A stretch of DNA of 64,000 bases from CAVONV01 sp963697355 (GTDB lineage Bacteria > Acidobacteriota > Vicinamibacteria > Marinacidobacterales > DATDRI01), in contig CAVONV010000032.1 in the NCBI GenBank assembly GCA_963697355.1, positions 310,001 through 374,000 on the forward strand, written 5' to 3'. The notes under the pieces are model-generated. The model was not told the origin of the DNA and did no database searches. It saw nothing but the letters and a program-made list of their open reading frames with translations. This document shows, one piece after another, positions 55,471 through 64,000 of the stretch. Positions within the stretch are counted from its first letter, which is position 1. Every line of letters begins with the position of its first letter. The position numbers and the translations under genes are program-made.

Positions 55471-55950
55471 TCAGATAGAGGTCACCCTTTCGAGATGCAG
55501 AAGGGCGTGAGCTTGTGCGGTGTCTGAGGGTGGGGGACCGCGGGCGAGAAACCCGAGAATGGCCGGTGTGTCAACGGAGAGTACAAGCTCCATTGACACT
55601 GGCATGACCTTGTAGGAAAGCTTCGGCAGCATTGCCGGCTGTGAAGCGACGACGACTGCCGCGAAATGGAGAAGCGACCCCTCGCCGTGATCCGGATCCG
55701 GGGGCTCGTGTCCGTCATCCTCCAGCGGTGGCGACTCGTGAACGTGAGGGTGCTTGTGAAGATCACGGTGTGCATGATCGCTCGCGGACGGATGCGAATG
55801 GGAACGCCTTGGCGCAGCATGCGTGTGATCCGAACGGTGATCGAGGTTGTGCAGGAGCGGCAGCGCGTGGAGGCCGCCGAACCACACGAGTGCTCCTGCA
55901 ACCGCAGAAAACCCGCGAAAAGGCTGCGCTCGGATTGACCCCTGCGTCAT
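55471..55950 (-). CDS. His-rich exported protein, putative metal-binding
   Basis: A 159-residue protein with a hydrophobic segment near the N terminus (FSAVAGALVWFGGLHALPLL) followed by a long His/Asp-rich stretch. Examples are HNLDHRSDHTHA, HSHPSASDHAHRDLHKHPH and DPDHGEGSLLHF. A second hydrophobic segment (LLHFAAVVVASQPAML) follows. The His clusters are typical of zinc, nickel or cobalt buffering proteins such as those paired with TonB receptors or transporters. It immediately precedes the TonB receptor on the same strand. I do not recognise a specific family. Confidence 0.7.
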   Translation of the reverse strand: MTQGSIRAQPFRGFSAVAGALVWFGGLHALPLLHNLDHRSDHTHAAPRRSHSHPSASDHAHRDLHKHPHVHESPPLEDDGHEPPDPDHGEGSLLHFAAVVVASQPAMLPKLSYKVMPVSMELVLSVDTPAILGFLARGPPPSDTAQAHALLHLERVTSI

Positions 55951-56044
55951 AGGGCCGTCATTGTGCCACAGATGGCCGCTGGAAGGGTAATCTCACGTGC
56001 CAGAATGATGCGTTCATGGAGCCGTTTCATGGAATAATTGCCGG

Positions 56045-58684
56045 GTGAGCCAATCGAGTCGAAGCAACCTCTGCTCTTGGCGAATCGCCAAGCTTCTGCT
56101 GCCTTATCTGGTGCTCGTCGTCATTCACTTGCTGTCGGGCATGGAGATGGAGCAGCCACTCATTCTGGCTGACGAAGTCGGCTATCTCGGCAATGCTCGC
56201 TATCTTTCCGGAACGGCTCATTTGCCCAATATGCAAAAGAGCCAGTTCTATCATTTTGGATACTCGCTGATGCTGTTGCCGGCGTTCTGGCTGTTCACGG
56301 ATCCCATCTCCGTCTATAAGGCCGCCATCGCCATCAACGCATTGTTGGTCAGCGCGCTCTACTTCCCGCTGTTTTTCATTCTCGAGTCTTTCCTGGATGT
56401 TCCGAGGAGCGCGGCACGTTGGATCGCGTTCACATGCTGTCTCTATCCGTCGCTTATCCTATATTCCAGCTTCGCCTGGTCGGAGAACGCCTTCATCCCG
56501 TTCTACGCCTTCGTCACAGCGCTCTTTGGGACGGTCCTCGTTTCTCGTTCTTCCCGTAACGCGCTCGTCTTCGGTTTCTTCGCCGGCTTTCTCTACACGA
56601 TCCATCCAAGGGCTTTGCCTATCCTCGCGATCGTCGTGGCCTATCTGCTCCTGCTGGCGCTCCTGAACGTCGTCCCCAAACGTCAGGTTCTTCTGAGCGC
56701 AGCGATGATGGGAGTGGTCTTTCTGATCACTCGGAGCGTGAACGGACATCTCAGAACCGTTGGCTGGAGTGGCGGAGGTGAGATCTTCTTCAACAAGCTC
56801 CCCGGACGGCTTCTTCCCGGCAGCGACTTCCCTCAGCTGATGGAACGGGCTTTCGGTCAAGCGCTCTATCTGTCCCAGGCCTCCCACGGCCTGTTCCTGG
56901 TAGGCCTCGCGGCGGTGGTCTGGCTGATTCTCAAGAGCACTGCCTCCACATCCCTTCCTCGGGTTATAGCAAGTCCCAGGACGGGAGTCCCGATCTTCGT
57001 GCTGATCACCGCCTCGGGAGTGTTCATTGCCTCTTGCACGTCGAAGCTCTTCAGCGTACACGGGTCCAGTGGTCTTAGGGGGGCTGATTTCATCCACGGA
57101 AGATACAATGAAGCATTCGCCGTCCTGCTCATTGCGTTTGCCCTGGCGGAATACTGTCGGAGCCGACTCCCGAATCGCCAGCTCATACTGGCTGTGTTGG
57201 GCGTCGCGGTGATGACCTTTTGTCTAACCGCAGTGGTTGCGATCGAAGTGGAAGATGCCCAGAGGAGACACGACCCGAGCGTACCGGCTGAGTCCCTCGA
57301 AGACAACATCTCTCCTTCGAATGTGGATGTTGTCGCGGTCCCCGGCGTCTTTCCTCTCGTCGGCCTTTTTGGAGGATTGAATCTCTACGCCATGTCCCTC
57401 GCCACCATGGGCTCGTTCCTGATGATCACCATTGCCATGCGTTTCACGAAACGCGGCGGCATGGCCCTGCTCATGGCCCTCTTTGCCGTCTTTGCTATTT
57501 ACAACCATCGCCATTACCTGTTGCCCGCGAACGCTGCGGCCAGGCCACGCCTCACGTTCGCCTCACATTTGAGCCGAGTCGGTCCGATCTGTGCCATCAG
57601 CTACGATGCTGCTCATCATGAACCCGAGGTCTTTTTTTCAGCTCAGTATCTGTTGCCACAAACGGTTTTCAATCGGTTTGACAGCAGCAATCACGAAATT
57701 CCCAAATCGGAAGCGGTGATCAGCGCCAACAAATGGATACAGGCTCGCCGTCTAAGTGCAAGGTTTGTCGTATCGAGTGGCTGGGACAATGCCCTATGGC
57801 TGCTGCCGGGCGAGATGCAATCCCGGCTACCCGCGGCCTCCTACGAAGACGTGACCCTGGGAACAGAGCCTCAGTTTGGTTTCCAAGAAGCCGGCTTCCA
57901 TCTCCCAGAACAGTTCCAAGATGCTCCGGGGCGATGGACGGATGGCGCAGCAGCGTTGAAGGTGAAGCTGGATCCAGAGAATCATCCCCAATTGCTCGAA
58001 ATAGAAACGATCGCTCCCGGGCGTGAGGGAGTCCAGCTTCAAGTGCTGGCGAACCGCATCGAGCTGTGGCACGAGAACATTCCGCCGGCTCAATGGGTGA
58101 AGACGTTCCGGCTGGGAGAAGTCCCCATGGACGATGAGTTGCTCATCGAGCTCATCAGCGACAAGGCTCCTGGAGACCGACGTTTGGGTGTGATGGTGAG
58201 AGGGATCCGATTGAGTCGGTCCGCCAGAGACTACGAAGGCGTGACGTTGGGAGCCGACTACCGACGCGGGTTTGAGGAGTCCGGTTTCCATCTACCGGAA
58301 CAGATCGAAGGTGTCCCGGGGCGATGGACGGATGGCGCCGCGACGTTGAGAGTGCTGCTCGATCGGCGGAAGCTGCCAAAGCTGCTCGAGCTCGAGACGA
58401 TGGCCCCTGGCCGGGACGGTGCCCAGATTCGAGTGCTAGCAAACGGTGTCGAGTTGTGGCATCAAAAGATTTCGCCCGATCCGTTGTCAAAGACATTCAG
58501 CCTCGAGCAGGTACCTATGACCGATGAGTTGCTCATCGAGCTCAAAAGCGACACGTTCACTCCCGCTCAGAAGGATCCGCAGTCCCGAGATGAACGACGC
58601 CTGGGTGTCGCTGTGAGAGGGATACGACTGACGGCGCGCGAGAGCTTTGAAAGCCGGAATGGGAATGGAAGCGAAGCTCAGTAG
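56045..58684 (+). CDS. Large polytopic membrane protein with duplicated C-terminal domain
   Basis: An 879-residue protein starting at GTG 56045. The first 500 residues contain about 11-12 membrane helices, with an extracytoplasmic acidic loop (LADEVGYLGNARYLSG) as in GT-C/PMT glycosyltransferases or related membrane enzymes. Residues about 600-863 hold two tandem copies of a 130-residue domain that share FHLPEQ, PGRWTDGAA, VLANxxELWH and DELLIEL. I do not recognise the exact family; a lipid-linked sugar transferase is the best guess. It is followed by a GC-rich GT2 gene on the other strand. No frameshift is present. Confidence 0.75.
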   Translation: MSQSSRSNLCSWRIAKLLLPYLVLVVIHLLSGMEMEQPLILADEVGYLGNARYLSGTAHLPNMQKSQFYHFGYSLMLLPAFWLFTDPISVYKAAIAINALLVSALYFPLFFILESFLDVPRSAARWIAFTCCLYPSLILYSSFAWSENAFIPFYAFVTALFGTVLVSRSSRNALVFGFFAGFLYTIHPRALPILAIVVAYLLLLALLNVVPKRQVLLSAAMMGVVFLITRSVNGHLRTVGWSGGGEIFFNKLPGRLLPGSDFPQLMERAFGQALYLSQASHGLFLVGLAAVVWLILKSTASTSLPRVIASPRTGVPIFVLITASGVFIASCTSKLFSVHGSSGLRGADFIHGRYNEAFAVLLIAFALAEYCRSRLPNRQLILAVLGVAVMTFCLTAVVAIEVEDAQRRHDPSVPAESLEDNISPSNVDVVAVPGVFPLVGLFGGLNLYAMSLATMGSFLMITIAMRFTKRGGMALLMALFAVFAIYNHRHYLLPANAAARPRLTFASHLSRVGPICAISYDAAHHEPEVFFSAQYLLPQTVFNRFDSSNHEIPKSEAVISANKWIQARRLSARFVVSSGWDNALWLLPGEMQSRLPAASYEDVTLGTEPQFGFQEAGFHLPEQFQDAPGRWTDGAAALKVKLDPENHPQLLEIETIAPGREGVQLQVLANRIELWHENIPPAQWVKTFRLGEVPMDDELLIELISDKAPGDRRLGVMVRGIRLSRSARDYEGVTLGADYRRGFEESGFHLPEQIEGVPGRWTDGAATLRVLLDRRKLPKLLELETMAPGRDGAQIRVLANGVELWHQKISPDPLSKTFSLEQVPMTDELLIELKSDTFTPAQKDPQSRDERRLGVAVRGIRLTARESFESRNGNGSEAQ
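57842..58634 (+). repeat. In-gene tandem duplication, two 130-codon domains
   Basis: The first unit begins at 57842 (YEDVTLG) and the second at 58232 (YEGVTLG), exactly 390 bases later. The second runs to about 58634 (RGIRLT). The units match at many positions (FHLPEQ, GRWTDGAA, ETxAPGRxG, LANxxELWH, PMxDELLIEL), so this is an internal duplication. An extra stretch (SDTFTPAQKDPQ) lies near the end of the second copy. Confidence 0.8.
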
Positions 58685-58772
58685 CGTAGCTCCCGGAGGC
58701 TCCCGTTCTAGCTAATGGTGTCAGCCTCAGCCTACCGGAGTCTCGAGACGCACTCGATCTCCTAGCGGCCGA

Positions 58773-59803
58773 TTATCGCTTTCGGCCAAGAAGGTGGCGG
58801 ACGAGGCCGAGCGCAAAGCCTAGCCCGCCGGTCAGAAGATACAACCAGTAGAACGGAATGACACCGGCCGCGAAGAGGACGCCCCGCTCTCGCTGGTAGA
58901 ACCGGAAGAGCCCGGCGTTCAGAGCGACCATGAGGATCATCGCTAGCGCGCCGGCTGCGAGTAGTGGTGGCCATATCCACGCTGACAGGAGCGTGACCAG
59001 GACCACGAACGCCATGACGACACTGATGCGGTCGCGGGTCTTGACGTTGAGGTCGTTGACCATCTGCCCCTCGCGGAGCATCAGCTCGGTCCACGGCACG
59101 GCCCGACGCCAGAGGTCGGTGGCGAGCATGTCGGCTAGACGCCACGTCTTCAGGTGCTTGACCTGGAGGTCCTTGACCAGGCGGATCGTAGTGTCCGGCC
59201 CGAACGAGCCTCGACCCGAGCTCGATGTCCTCGATGCTCGGATCCGCATAGCTCTCGTCGAAGCCTCCCATCTCGTGAAAGGCCTGACGTCGGACGGCGC
59301 CGCAGCCGGCCCAGAACGTCGAGGCCGTCTCTCGACCGTGTCTGGTGGACGAAGTGGTGCAACAGGTTGCGGTACTGGGAGAGGAAGCCCGGATCACCCG
59401 GGGCGTCGTCGTACGAGCCCATCACCGCCGTCAGCTCGCGGTCCGCGGCAAAGAGTGCGGCAACCCTGGCGACGAGGTCCGCGGGAACCTCGACGTCGGC
59501 ATCGACGAAGAGCAGGATGTCCCTGCTGGCGACCTGCGCTCCACGGTTGCGAGCCCTTGCCGGGCCGCCTCGTTCCTCCAGCACCACGACCCGGGCGCCG
59601 ATCTCGGTGGCCCGTCGGGCGAGGTCGTCATTCGGGCCGTCGATCACCGCGACGATCTCGCCGGGCGCGGGGTCGAGGCGAGCAAGGCTTTGAGCGCAGC
59701 GTGTCCACGCAGGCGCAGCGCCGCCCACGGGAACGACGACCGCCACATCGGAAGGGTCGACCTGGATTGGCGGCATGGATGACATTGTCAGCCGTTCAGG
59801 CAC
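58773..59803 (-). CDS. Family 2 glycosyltransferase, frameshifted
   Basis: The GT2 domain begins near 59755 with VAVVVPVGGAAPAWTRC and contains the nucleotide-binding region AVIDGPNDD and the DxD-type motif FVDADVEVP. The middle block FWAGCGAVRRQAFHEMGGFD and then SIEDIELGSRLVRAG lie in a second frame from about 59335. From about 59210 a third frame gives two or three C-terminal membrane helices (VVMAFVVLVTLLSAWIW, GVIPFYWLYLLTGGLGF). It probably transfers a sugar to a lipid or polymer at the membrane. The GTG at 59803 or a downstream ATG (59785) may be the start. Confidence 0.82.
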
Positions 59804-59830
59804 GTCCTTTCGCCTCGCACTTCGACCGAC

Positions 59831-60157
59831 TCACCTTCCGTCGGAGCGCCAGCTCGCCAGGACGTTGTAGAGCCAGGCCACGCACCAGCCGAGCACGGCC
59901 CCGGTGAGAGCGCCGTAGACGAGACCGACAAGAGAGCCGACCCAGGTCACCGAGTAGCCCGGGTAGTAGGCCCGGAGCAGGCCCAGGTTCTGACCGACGT
60001 TCGGGCCGCCCTTGATCACGAGCCACAGGGTGGCGGCAAACAGCGCGAAGCCGCCGACCATCGCCGTGACGATGGCGACGATTCCCGCCCGCAGGCGGGC
60101 AATCGCTCGGGTGACGAGGACGAGCTCCCGATCACCTTCGTTCAACGTTACCTCCAT
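59831..60157 (-). CDS. Small membrane protein, 108 aa
   Basis: The protein has two hydrophobic helices (AIVTAMVGGFALFAATLWLV and VGSLVGLVYGALTGAVLGWC) separated by a polar loop with YYPGYSVTW. I do not recognise the family. The neighbouring gene at 60132 encodes a similar protein (NYLFGY then VSWPGL), so they look like a duplicated pair. The start overlaps the end of that neighbour. It precedes the GT2 gene, so a role in assembling or anchoring the glycosyltransferase is possible. Confidence 0.65.
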   Translation of the reverse strand: MEVTLNEGDRELVLVTRAIARLRAGIVAIVTAMVGGFALFAATLWLVIKGGPNVGQNLGLLRAYYPGYSVTWVGSLVGLVYGALTGAVLGWCVAWLYNVLASWRSDGR

Positions 60158-60533
60158 CCAGGGCCTCGAGGGTCGTCAGCGTCGCGAGCCTTCGTTCGAG
60201 GTCTCTCTCGAAGATCGCGATCAGCAGATTGCTGAGCCGGGCGGCACTCCACCCCAGGCCGAAGCCGACGAGACCCGCCTCGACCACACCGACCGCCAGG
60301 CCGGGCCAGGACACCTCGGTAGCCGAACAGGTAGTTGCCAAGCAGCGACAGCATCGGCACGAAGCCGTCGTTCGAGCCCAACAGCAGGACCGCGGTGGCC
60401 ACGGCCAGGCCGAGGCTCGCGGTGATGCCCACCGCACCGCCCAGGGCGACCTCGTCGTAGCGCGCGAATGCGGCTTCGCAGAAGATCGTCGAGGTCGCCT
60501 TCGACTCGCGACGGCGTCAGGCGGTCGCGTCAC
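60132..60533 (-). CDS. Small membrane protein, paralogue of the adjacent gene, frameshifted
   Basis: The recognisable body reads ARYDEVALGGAVGITASLG, then VATAVLLLGSNDGFVPMLSL, NYLFGY and VSWPGLAVGVVEAGLVGFG, ending LIAIFERDLERRLATL. Two helices flank a loop as in the adjacent 108-residue protein. The body is spread over at least two frames. The N terminus is uncertain: a GTG at 60533 overlaps the probable end of the FAD oxidoreductase. Function unknown. Confidence 0.5.
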   Translation of the reverse strand: MTRPPDAVASRRRPRRSSAKPHSRATTRSPWAVRWASPRASAWPWPPRSCCWARTTASCRCCRCLATTCSATEVSWPGLAVGVVEAGLVGFGLGWSAARLSNLLIAIFERDLERRLATLTTLEALDGGNVERR

Positions 60534-61996
60534 GCCGCGCTCTTTCGCCTCCTCGCGGCGGACCTCTTCGTGGAAGCTCAGGTCCTCGTTGATCGACCAG
60601 AGGTCGAGCTCCGCGCACCGGCAACGTTCCTCGCGGCAAAGAGGCCGGCGAGCATCGAGTGGTCCTGGTTGTTGTAGCGGTGCTGACCGTTGCGACCGAC
60701 GGTGAAGAGGTTGTCGAAGCGGTCGAGCCAGTCCCGCAGTACCTCGCAGGTGGGTCTCGTACTCGCCGTCGTAGACCGGGTAGGCCTTGGGCATGCGGAC
60801 CACGGTGCCGGCCCGGACCTCGCTCGGGGTCGAACAGGCCGATGGTCTGGGCCTCGGAGGCGCCGAGTGCGACGAGCTCGTCGTCGGACATGCTCCAGAG
60901 GTCGTCGCCCCGATTGGCGAAGTACTCGAGCCCGACGAAGGACAGCTTCGGGTCGTCGACCATGTCGGGGCTCCAGTTCTTGAAGTTCTGAACTCGCCCG
61001 ACACGAACCTCGGGGGAGTGGATGTAGATCCAGTTGTCCGGGAAGAGGTGCTCGCGCTCCACGATCAGGCCCACGATGAGAAAGTCCCGATAGCGCAGGT
61101 TCCTGGCGGCCTCCTGGACCTCCTCGGGCGCCGCAGGATCCATGGCGCGTACCAGAGCTGCCGATGGGCATGGACGAGATGAGCGGAGCCGCAGGCCTCG
61201 CGGCGACTCTCGCCGTCCGGTCCCAGCGACGTCGACCGCGCTCACCCGCGCGCCGTCGTGGTGGACGCGGACGACCCGCGACCGAATGTGGGTCTCGATG
61301 CCGCGCGATGCCGCCAGGTCCCGGCACCGCTCCCACATCATGCCCGGGTCCGAGACGCGGGTAGTGGAAGCGCTCGATGAGGCTGGTGACGACCTCGCCG
61401 CCGCGGGTCCCGTTGCCGAGGAACGCGTTCTTGACCGCGGTCATCAGGTCGAGGTTCTTGATGCGCTGGGCGGCCCACGCCGCGCTGATCTCCGAGCACG
61501 GCATGCCCCAGACCTTCTCGGTGTAGGTCTTGAAGAAGATCTCGAAGAGGCGGCGTCCGAAACGGTTGCTGACCCAGGCGTCGAAGGTGCTCTCGTCGGC
61601 GATCGGGAAGAGCTGGGCGTGAAGGTAGCTCGCCACGACCCGAGCCGCCTCGATCAATCCCAGGCCCCGCAGCGCGTTGAGCAGGTCGCAGCGGGTAGTC
61701 GAAGAAGCTGTCACGGTAGTAGATCCGGGACATCCTCCGCCGGACGAGCAGGTCGCCGTCGAGGATCTCGTGCCACAGGGCCTCGACCTCCGGCACCTTG
61801 GTGAAGAAGCGGTGGCCGCCGATGTCCATGCGGCAGCCCTGGAAGACGACGCTGCGGGAGATGCCGCCGACCACGTTCGTCGGCCTCGAAGACGACGCCC
61901 TCGACGCCCGAGCTTGCCGAGCTCGAGGGCGGCCGTCAGTCCGGCCGGGCCGGCGCCGACGACAACGGTGTGTTCATTGCCGGGCTGTGAACTCAC
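60530..61996 (-). CDS. FAD-dependent amine-oxidase-like oxidoreductase, many frameshifts
   Basis: From 61996 the FAD loop is HTVVVGAGPAGLTAALELGK. Then, in changing frames, come MDIGGHRFFTKVPEVEALWH, FDAWVSNRFGRRLFEIFFK, TYTEKVWGMPCSEISAAWAA, FHYPRLGPG, RNLRYRDFLIVGLIVE and NGQHRYNNQDHSMLAG, with a C-terminal LDLWSINEDLSFHEEVR. The order and content match a family of FAD oxidoreductases related to UDP-galactopyranose mutase and protoporphyrinogen oxidase that often accompany GT2 genes. At least six frame changes occur. The exact 3-prime end is uncertain. A role in sugar-nucleotide or isoprenoid-lipid modification for the glycosyltransferases is inferred. Confidence 0.75.
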
Positions 61997-62110
61997 TGTC
62001 GAAACTCAATCCGTGTTCTCATCAGACCGCTCAAGATCAAAATTTTGTGCGTTCAAGAAGGGCGAAAAAGGGTATCGTAGCACGACCCGGTTTAGGCTGT
62101 TTGTTTTATT

Positions 62111-62169
62111 TGGGGACAGTCCCCACGGCAAGCGATTTATTTTCAATAGCTTAGTCGGGGACTGTCCCC
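62111..62169. repeat. REP-like inverted pair of GGGGAC-N-GTCCCC palindromes
   Basis: The perfect palindrome TGGGGACAGTCCCCA lies at 62111-62125. A second copy in opposite orientation, GGGGACTGTCCCC, is at 62157-62169, with 31 bases between. TGGGGACAGTCCCC pairs are well-known REP/BIME-like elements associated with IS200/RAYT-type transposases. None is in this window, so this is probably a mobilised or fossil pair, or it could act as a structured RNA element upstream of the CIA30-like gene. Confidence 0.7.
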
Positions 62170-62266
62170 ATTTTGGCTCAATAGGGGGTTTTGAGGCACA
62201 AGAAGAATGTTGTATGGTCGGACTTTCTGAGCTCAACGTGAACCATGATGGTTGGAGTATGGATGA

Positions 62267-62869
62267 ATGAGGTTGCTCGTAACATTGTTCGCGATGTCGG
62301 TCGCGATGCTCCATAGGACGTCTATCGGAGAAGTTGAAGTGCCCAAGGAAACATACGTCCTAGATTTCAGTAGTGAGCGCGCCGTTGAGGATTGGCGCGT
62401 CGTCAACGACGGCGTCATGGGTGGCCTCTCCATGAGCCAGATCCAAGCGACGCCCCGTGGTACAGTCGTTTTTGAAGGCCAACTCTCGCTCGAGAACAAT
62501 GGTGGCTTCGCTTCCGTCCGCACTGTCCTGGACAGACTCGACCTTTCCGACTATGACGGGATCACCCTACGCGCTCGGGGTGACGGGCGAACCTACCAAA
62601 TACGATTCAGAACCGATCAGCGGTTCGATGGTGTGACTTATCGGGCAACATTCGTCACAAAACCAGACCAATGGACGACGGTGAGAGTGCCCTTTTCAGA
62701 TTTCGAACCGACCTACCGAGGACGGCTCTTGCGCGACGTGGAGCCTCTCGACACCGCTCATCTGCAACAGCTCGCATTCATGGTGGCCGACAAGAAAGAA
62801 GGCCATTTTCGAATCGAACTCGAGTGGGTCAAAGCGTTCGTTGAAGACAGTACGAGTCGGAGTCGTTGA
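62267..62869 (+). CDS. CIA30-like protein, exported
   Basis: A 200-residue protein with a short signal-like N terminus (LLVTLFAMSVAMLH) and a CIA30 (NDUFAF1-like) beta-sandwich domain: VVNDGVMGGLSMSQIQ, FEGQLSLENNGGFASVRTV, RARGDGRTYQIRFRTD and VPFSDFEPTYRGR. In mitochondria CIA30 assists complex I assembly, but bacterial copies like this are exported and more likely bind carbohydrate or lipid. It stands alone downstream of the REP-like pair. Confidence 0.85.
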   Translation: MRLLVTLFAMSVAMLHRTSIGEVEVPKETYVLDFSSERAVEDWRVVNDGVMGGLSMSQIQATPRGTVVFEGQLSLENNGGFASVRTVLDRLDLSDYDGITLRARGDGRTYQIRFRTDQRFDGVTYRATFVTKPDQWTTVRVPFSDFEPTYRGRLLRDVEPLDTAHLQQLAFMVADKKEGHFRIELEWVKAFVEDSTSRSR

Positions 62870-63005
62870 ATTTCCCAAACACCTAGGCCGCCCGTCGGTC
62901 AGCCCATCGAGAACGCATGTCTCGGGCCCGGTTTCCTTGCGCCTTCCTAGACAAAAGGGACATGACCATGTTCATGCGAGCATTATTCTGGAAGCGCCCA
63001 CGGTC

Positions 63006-64000
63006 TCAATCTTGCTGTTGTTTGGCTGCTGCCTGGAGTGCTTGCTCCAGCTCGAACTCAGCGGCGCCGACGGTGACGATTCCCAGGTAGCCGTCGACGG
63101 TCACCAAGTCACCGTCCTGGAGTACCTCAGTGGCCCTATGGATCCCATTGACACAGGGGATACCGAGCTCTCTCGCGATGATCGAACCATGTATCAACAT
63201 GCCCCCGCGGCGTTCCACGATGGCGGATGCGAGAGGCACCAAGTGAGTGATACTGGGCTGAATGGCATCGCAAACCAAGATCTCCCGGGCATGAAATCGA
63301 GCCAGATCTTCCGGGCCCCGAATCTTGCGGACTAGGCCGGTGGCGACTCCTGCCGCCGCGGGCTGACCGATCAACTGCCGCGGAGTGTCTCCAGTCGGCC
63401 CCTCGCTTTCCGCGCGTTCCGGGCCAGGGCCTTCCAATTGTAGGACTCTGCCCGTGGCGTCCCGAAGCGCCGCAGCGAGATCCGAGGCGTCCTTCTCCCC
63501 GGGCTGGCCCTGAAGCAAACGGCCGGCGCGTCGCAGCCTTTCAGCTGCCGTACGAAGAGCGCGGAGAAACTGGCTTTCCACGCGTCCCATTAGCAAATTG
63601 TCGTCGTCACGAAGCCGCCAGCTCAGCCGGCCTACCTCGAGAATTTCAAGTGCTTCCTGGTGTCGCGATTTTCCCACAGCGGTCAGGAGTTGTCGCTCGA
63701 GCTCCGACTTGCTTCTGGGCCGAGGTGCTGGGTGCCGTTCGTCACTCCCCGATCCTGGACCCGAAGACATCTCGAGGAGCAACGAGACGATGAGCTCGGG
63801 CCGGTCGATCAGGCGCTCACCCTGGTAGGCCAAATCCATGAACTGATTCTCGAAGGCCTCGAGTTTCTCCGCGAACTCCCCGGCCGCAGCAGCAACCAGT
63901 CGATCCTTCAAGCCTGCAAAATCGACGGAACCGTCCTCTGAGATCGCCTCCGCGAGGTTCTGTCTCACGGATGGACTCGCGGCTAACTCCGCCGCCAGCT
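63006..64000 (-). CDS. PEP-utilising enzyme C-terminal part (rifampicin-phosphotransferase-like), partial
   Basis: The frame is open to the right edge, so the N terminus is outside the window; no start is assigned. The visible 330 residues hold an all-helical linker and then the phosphohistidine swivel domain: GQPAAAGVATGLVRKI, AREILVCDAIQP, and the active-site region GGMLIHGSIIARELGIPCV with the transferred-phosphate histidine, ending in DGDLVTVDGYLGIV. This fits the PEP/pyruvate-binding family that includes phosphoenolpyruvate synthase and rifampicin phosphotransferase. Without the ATP-grasp half the substrate cannot be named. Confidence 0.85.
   Translation of the reverse strand, partial: LAAELAASPSVRQNLAEAISEDGSVDFAGLKDRLVAAAAGEFAEKLEAFENQFMDLAYQGERLIDRPELIVSLLLEMSSGPGSGSDERHPAPRPRSKSELERQLLTAVGKSRHQEALEILEVGRLSWRLRDDDNLLMGRVESQFLRALRTAAERLRRAGRLLQGQPGEKDASDLAAALRDATGRVLQLEGPGPERAESEGPTGDTPRQLIGQPAAAGVATGLVRKIRGPEDLARFHAREILVCDAIQPSITHLVPLASAIVERRGGMLIHGSIIARELGIPCVNGIHRATEVLQDGDLVTVDGYLGIVTVGAAEFELEQALQAAAKQQQD

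Noticed and set aside
1..64000. tRNA, rRNA or CRISPR loci
   Set aside because: No cloverleaf with a TTCGA-type loop, no rRNA signature and no regular repeat-spacer array was noticed on either strand, although a dedicated RNA search was not possible.

Overview
The window looks like a chromosomal segment of an Acidobacteriota-type Gram-negative bacterium. Pointers are a PadR regulator next to an acidobacterial duplicated orphan permease (ADOP), remnants of a DUF1800/DUF1501 pair, a TonB receptor with an N-terminal carboxypeptidase-regulatory-like domain, many secreted peptidases, and outer-membrane proteins. This is inferred from gene content only. No rRNA, tRNA, CRISPR array or intact transposase was seen.

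Layout. 0-6.9 kb: PadR-ADOP, then a TesA/YbbA/YbbP-like operon. 7-13.3 kb: two secreted beta-propellers, a TetR remnant, an SDR and a secreted metzincin. 13.4-20.6 kb: three M24 'pita-bread' proteins and an M28 peptidase; the third M24 protein has lost most metal ligands. 20.6-23 kb: a YVTN lipoprotein, a deletion scar and a MipA/OmpV porin. 23.2-39.4 kb: a large cluster around a B12-dependent MerR photoreceptor of the LitR/CarH type, with a class II photolyase, a fatty-acid desaturase, two CFA-type methyltransferases, a flavin oxidoreductase, DUF1365, DUF2878, DUF523-DUF1722, DUF1295, DUF1499, DUF1475, a fasciclin protein and several SDRs. It reads as a light- or singlet-oxygen-induced membrane-lipid and DNA-repair programme. 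39.4-48 kb: a visibly GC-richer biosynthetic island with a stand-alone adenylation enzyme, a carrier protein, an acyl-CoA-dehydrogenase-like flavoenzyme, a HupE/UreJ-like membrane protein and an NRPS (C-A-T). The NRPS adenylation domain is interrupted between motifs A8 and A9 by a PP-loop ATP-pyrophosphatase domain carrying CxxC pairs. 48.2-49.7 kb: CDGSH protein, TspO, DUF2141 and a DUF5619-like protein. 50-52.8 kb: flippase and glycosyltransferase. 53.1-56 kb: TonB receptor and His-rich metal-binding protein. 56-62 kb: a large membrane protein with a duplicated C-terminal domain, then a GC-rich GT2/FAD-oxidoreductase block. 62-64 kb: a REP-like pair, a CIA30-like protein and the end of a PEP-utilising enzyme.

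Reading-frame breaks are frequent and concentrated in the GC-rich blocks (39.4-48, 51.4-52.8 and 58.8-62 kb). In each gene the conserved motifs continue in order across the breaks, so many are probably single-base sequence or assembly errors rather than decay. Two places (9.6 kb and 21.7-22.1 kb) are genuine-looking gene remnants. The SRPBCC-epimerase at 36-37 kb could be either.

The two most interesting systems are the PP-loop-interrupted adenylation domain with its A-T-dehydrogenase partners, and the photoreceptor cluster with phased repeats in its promoter.
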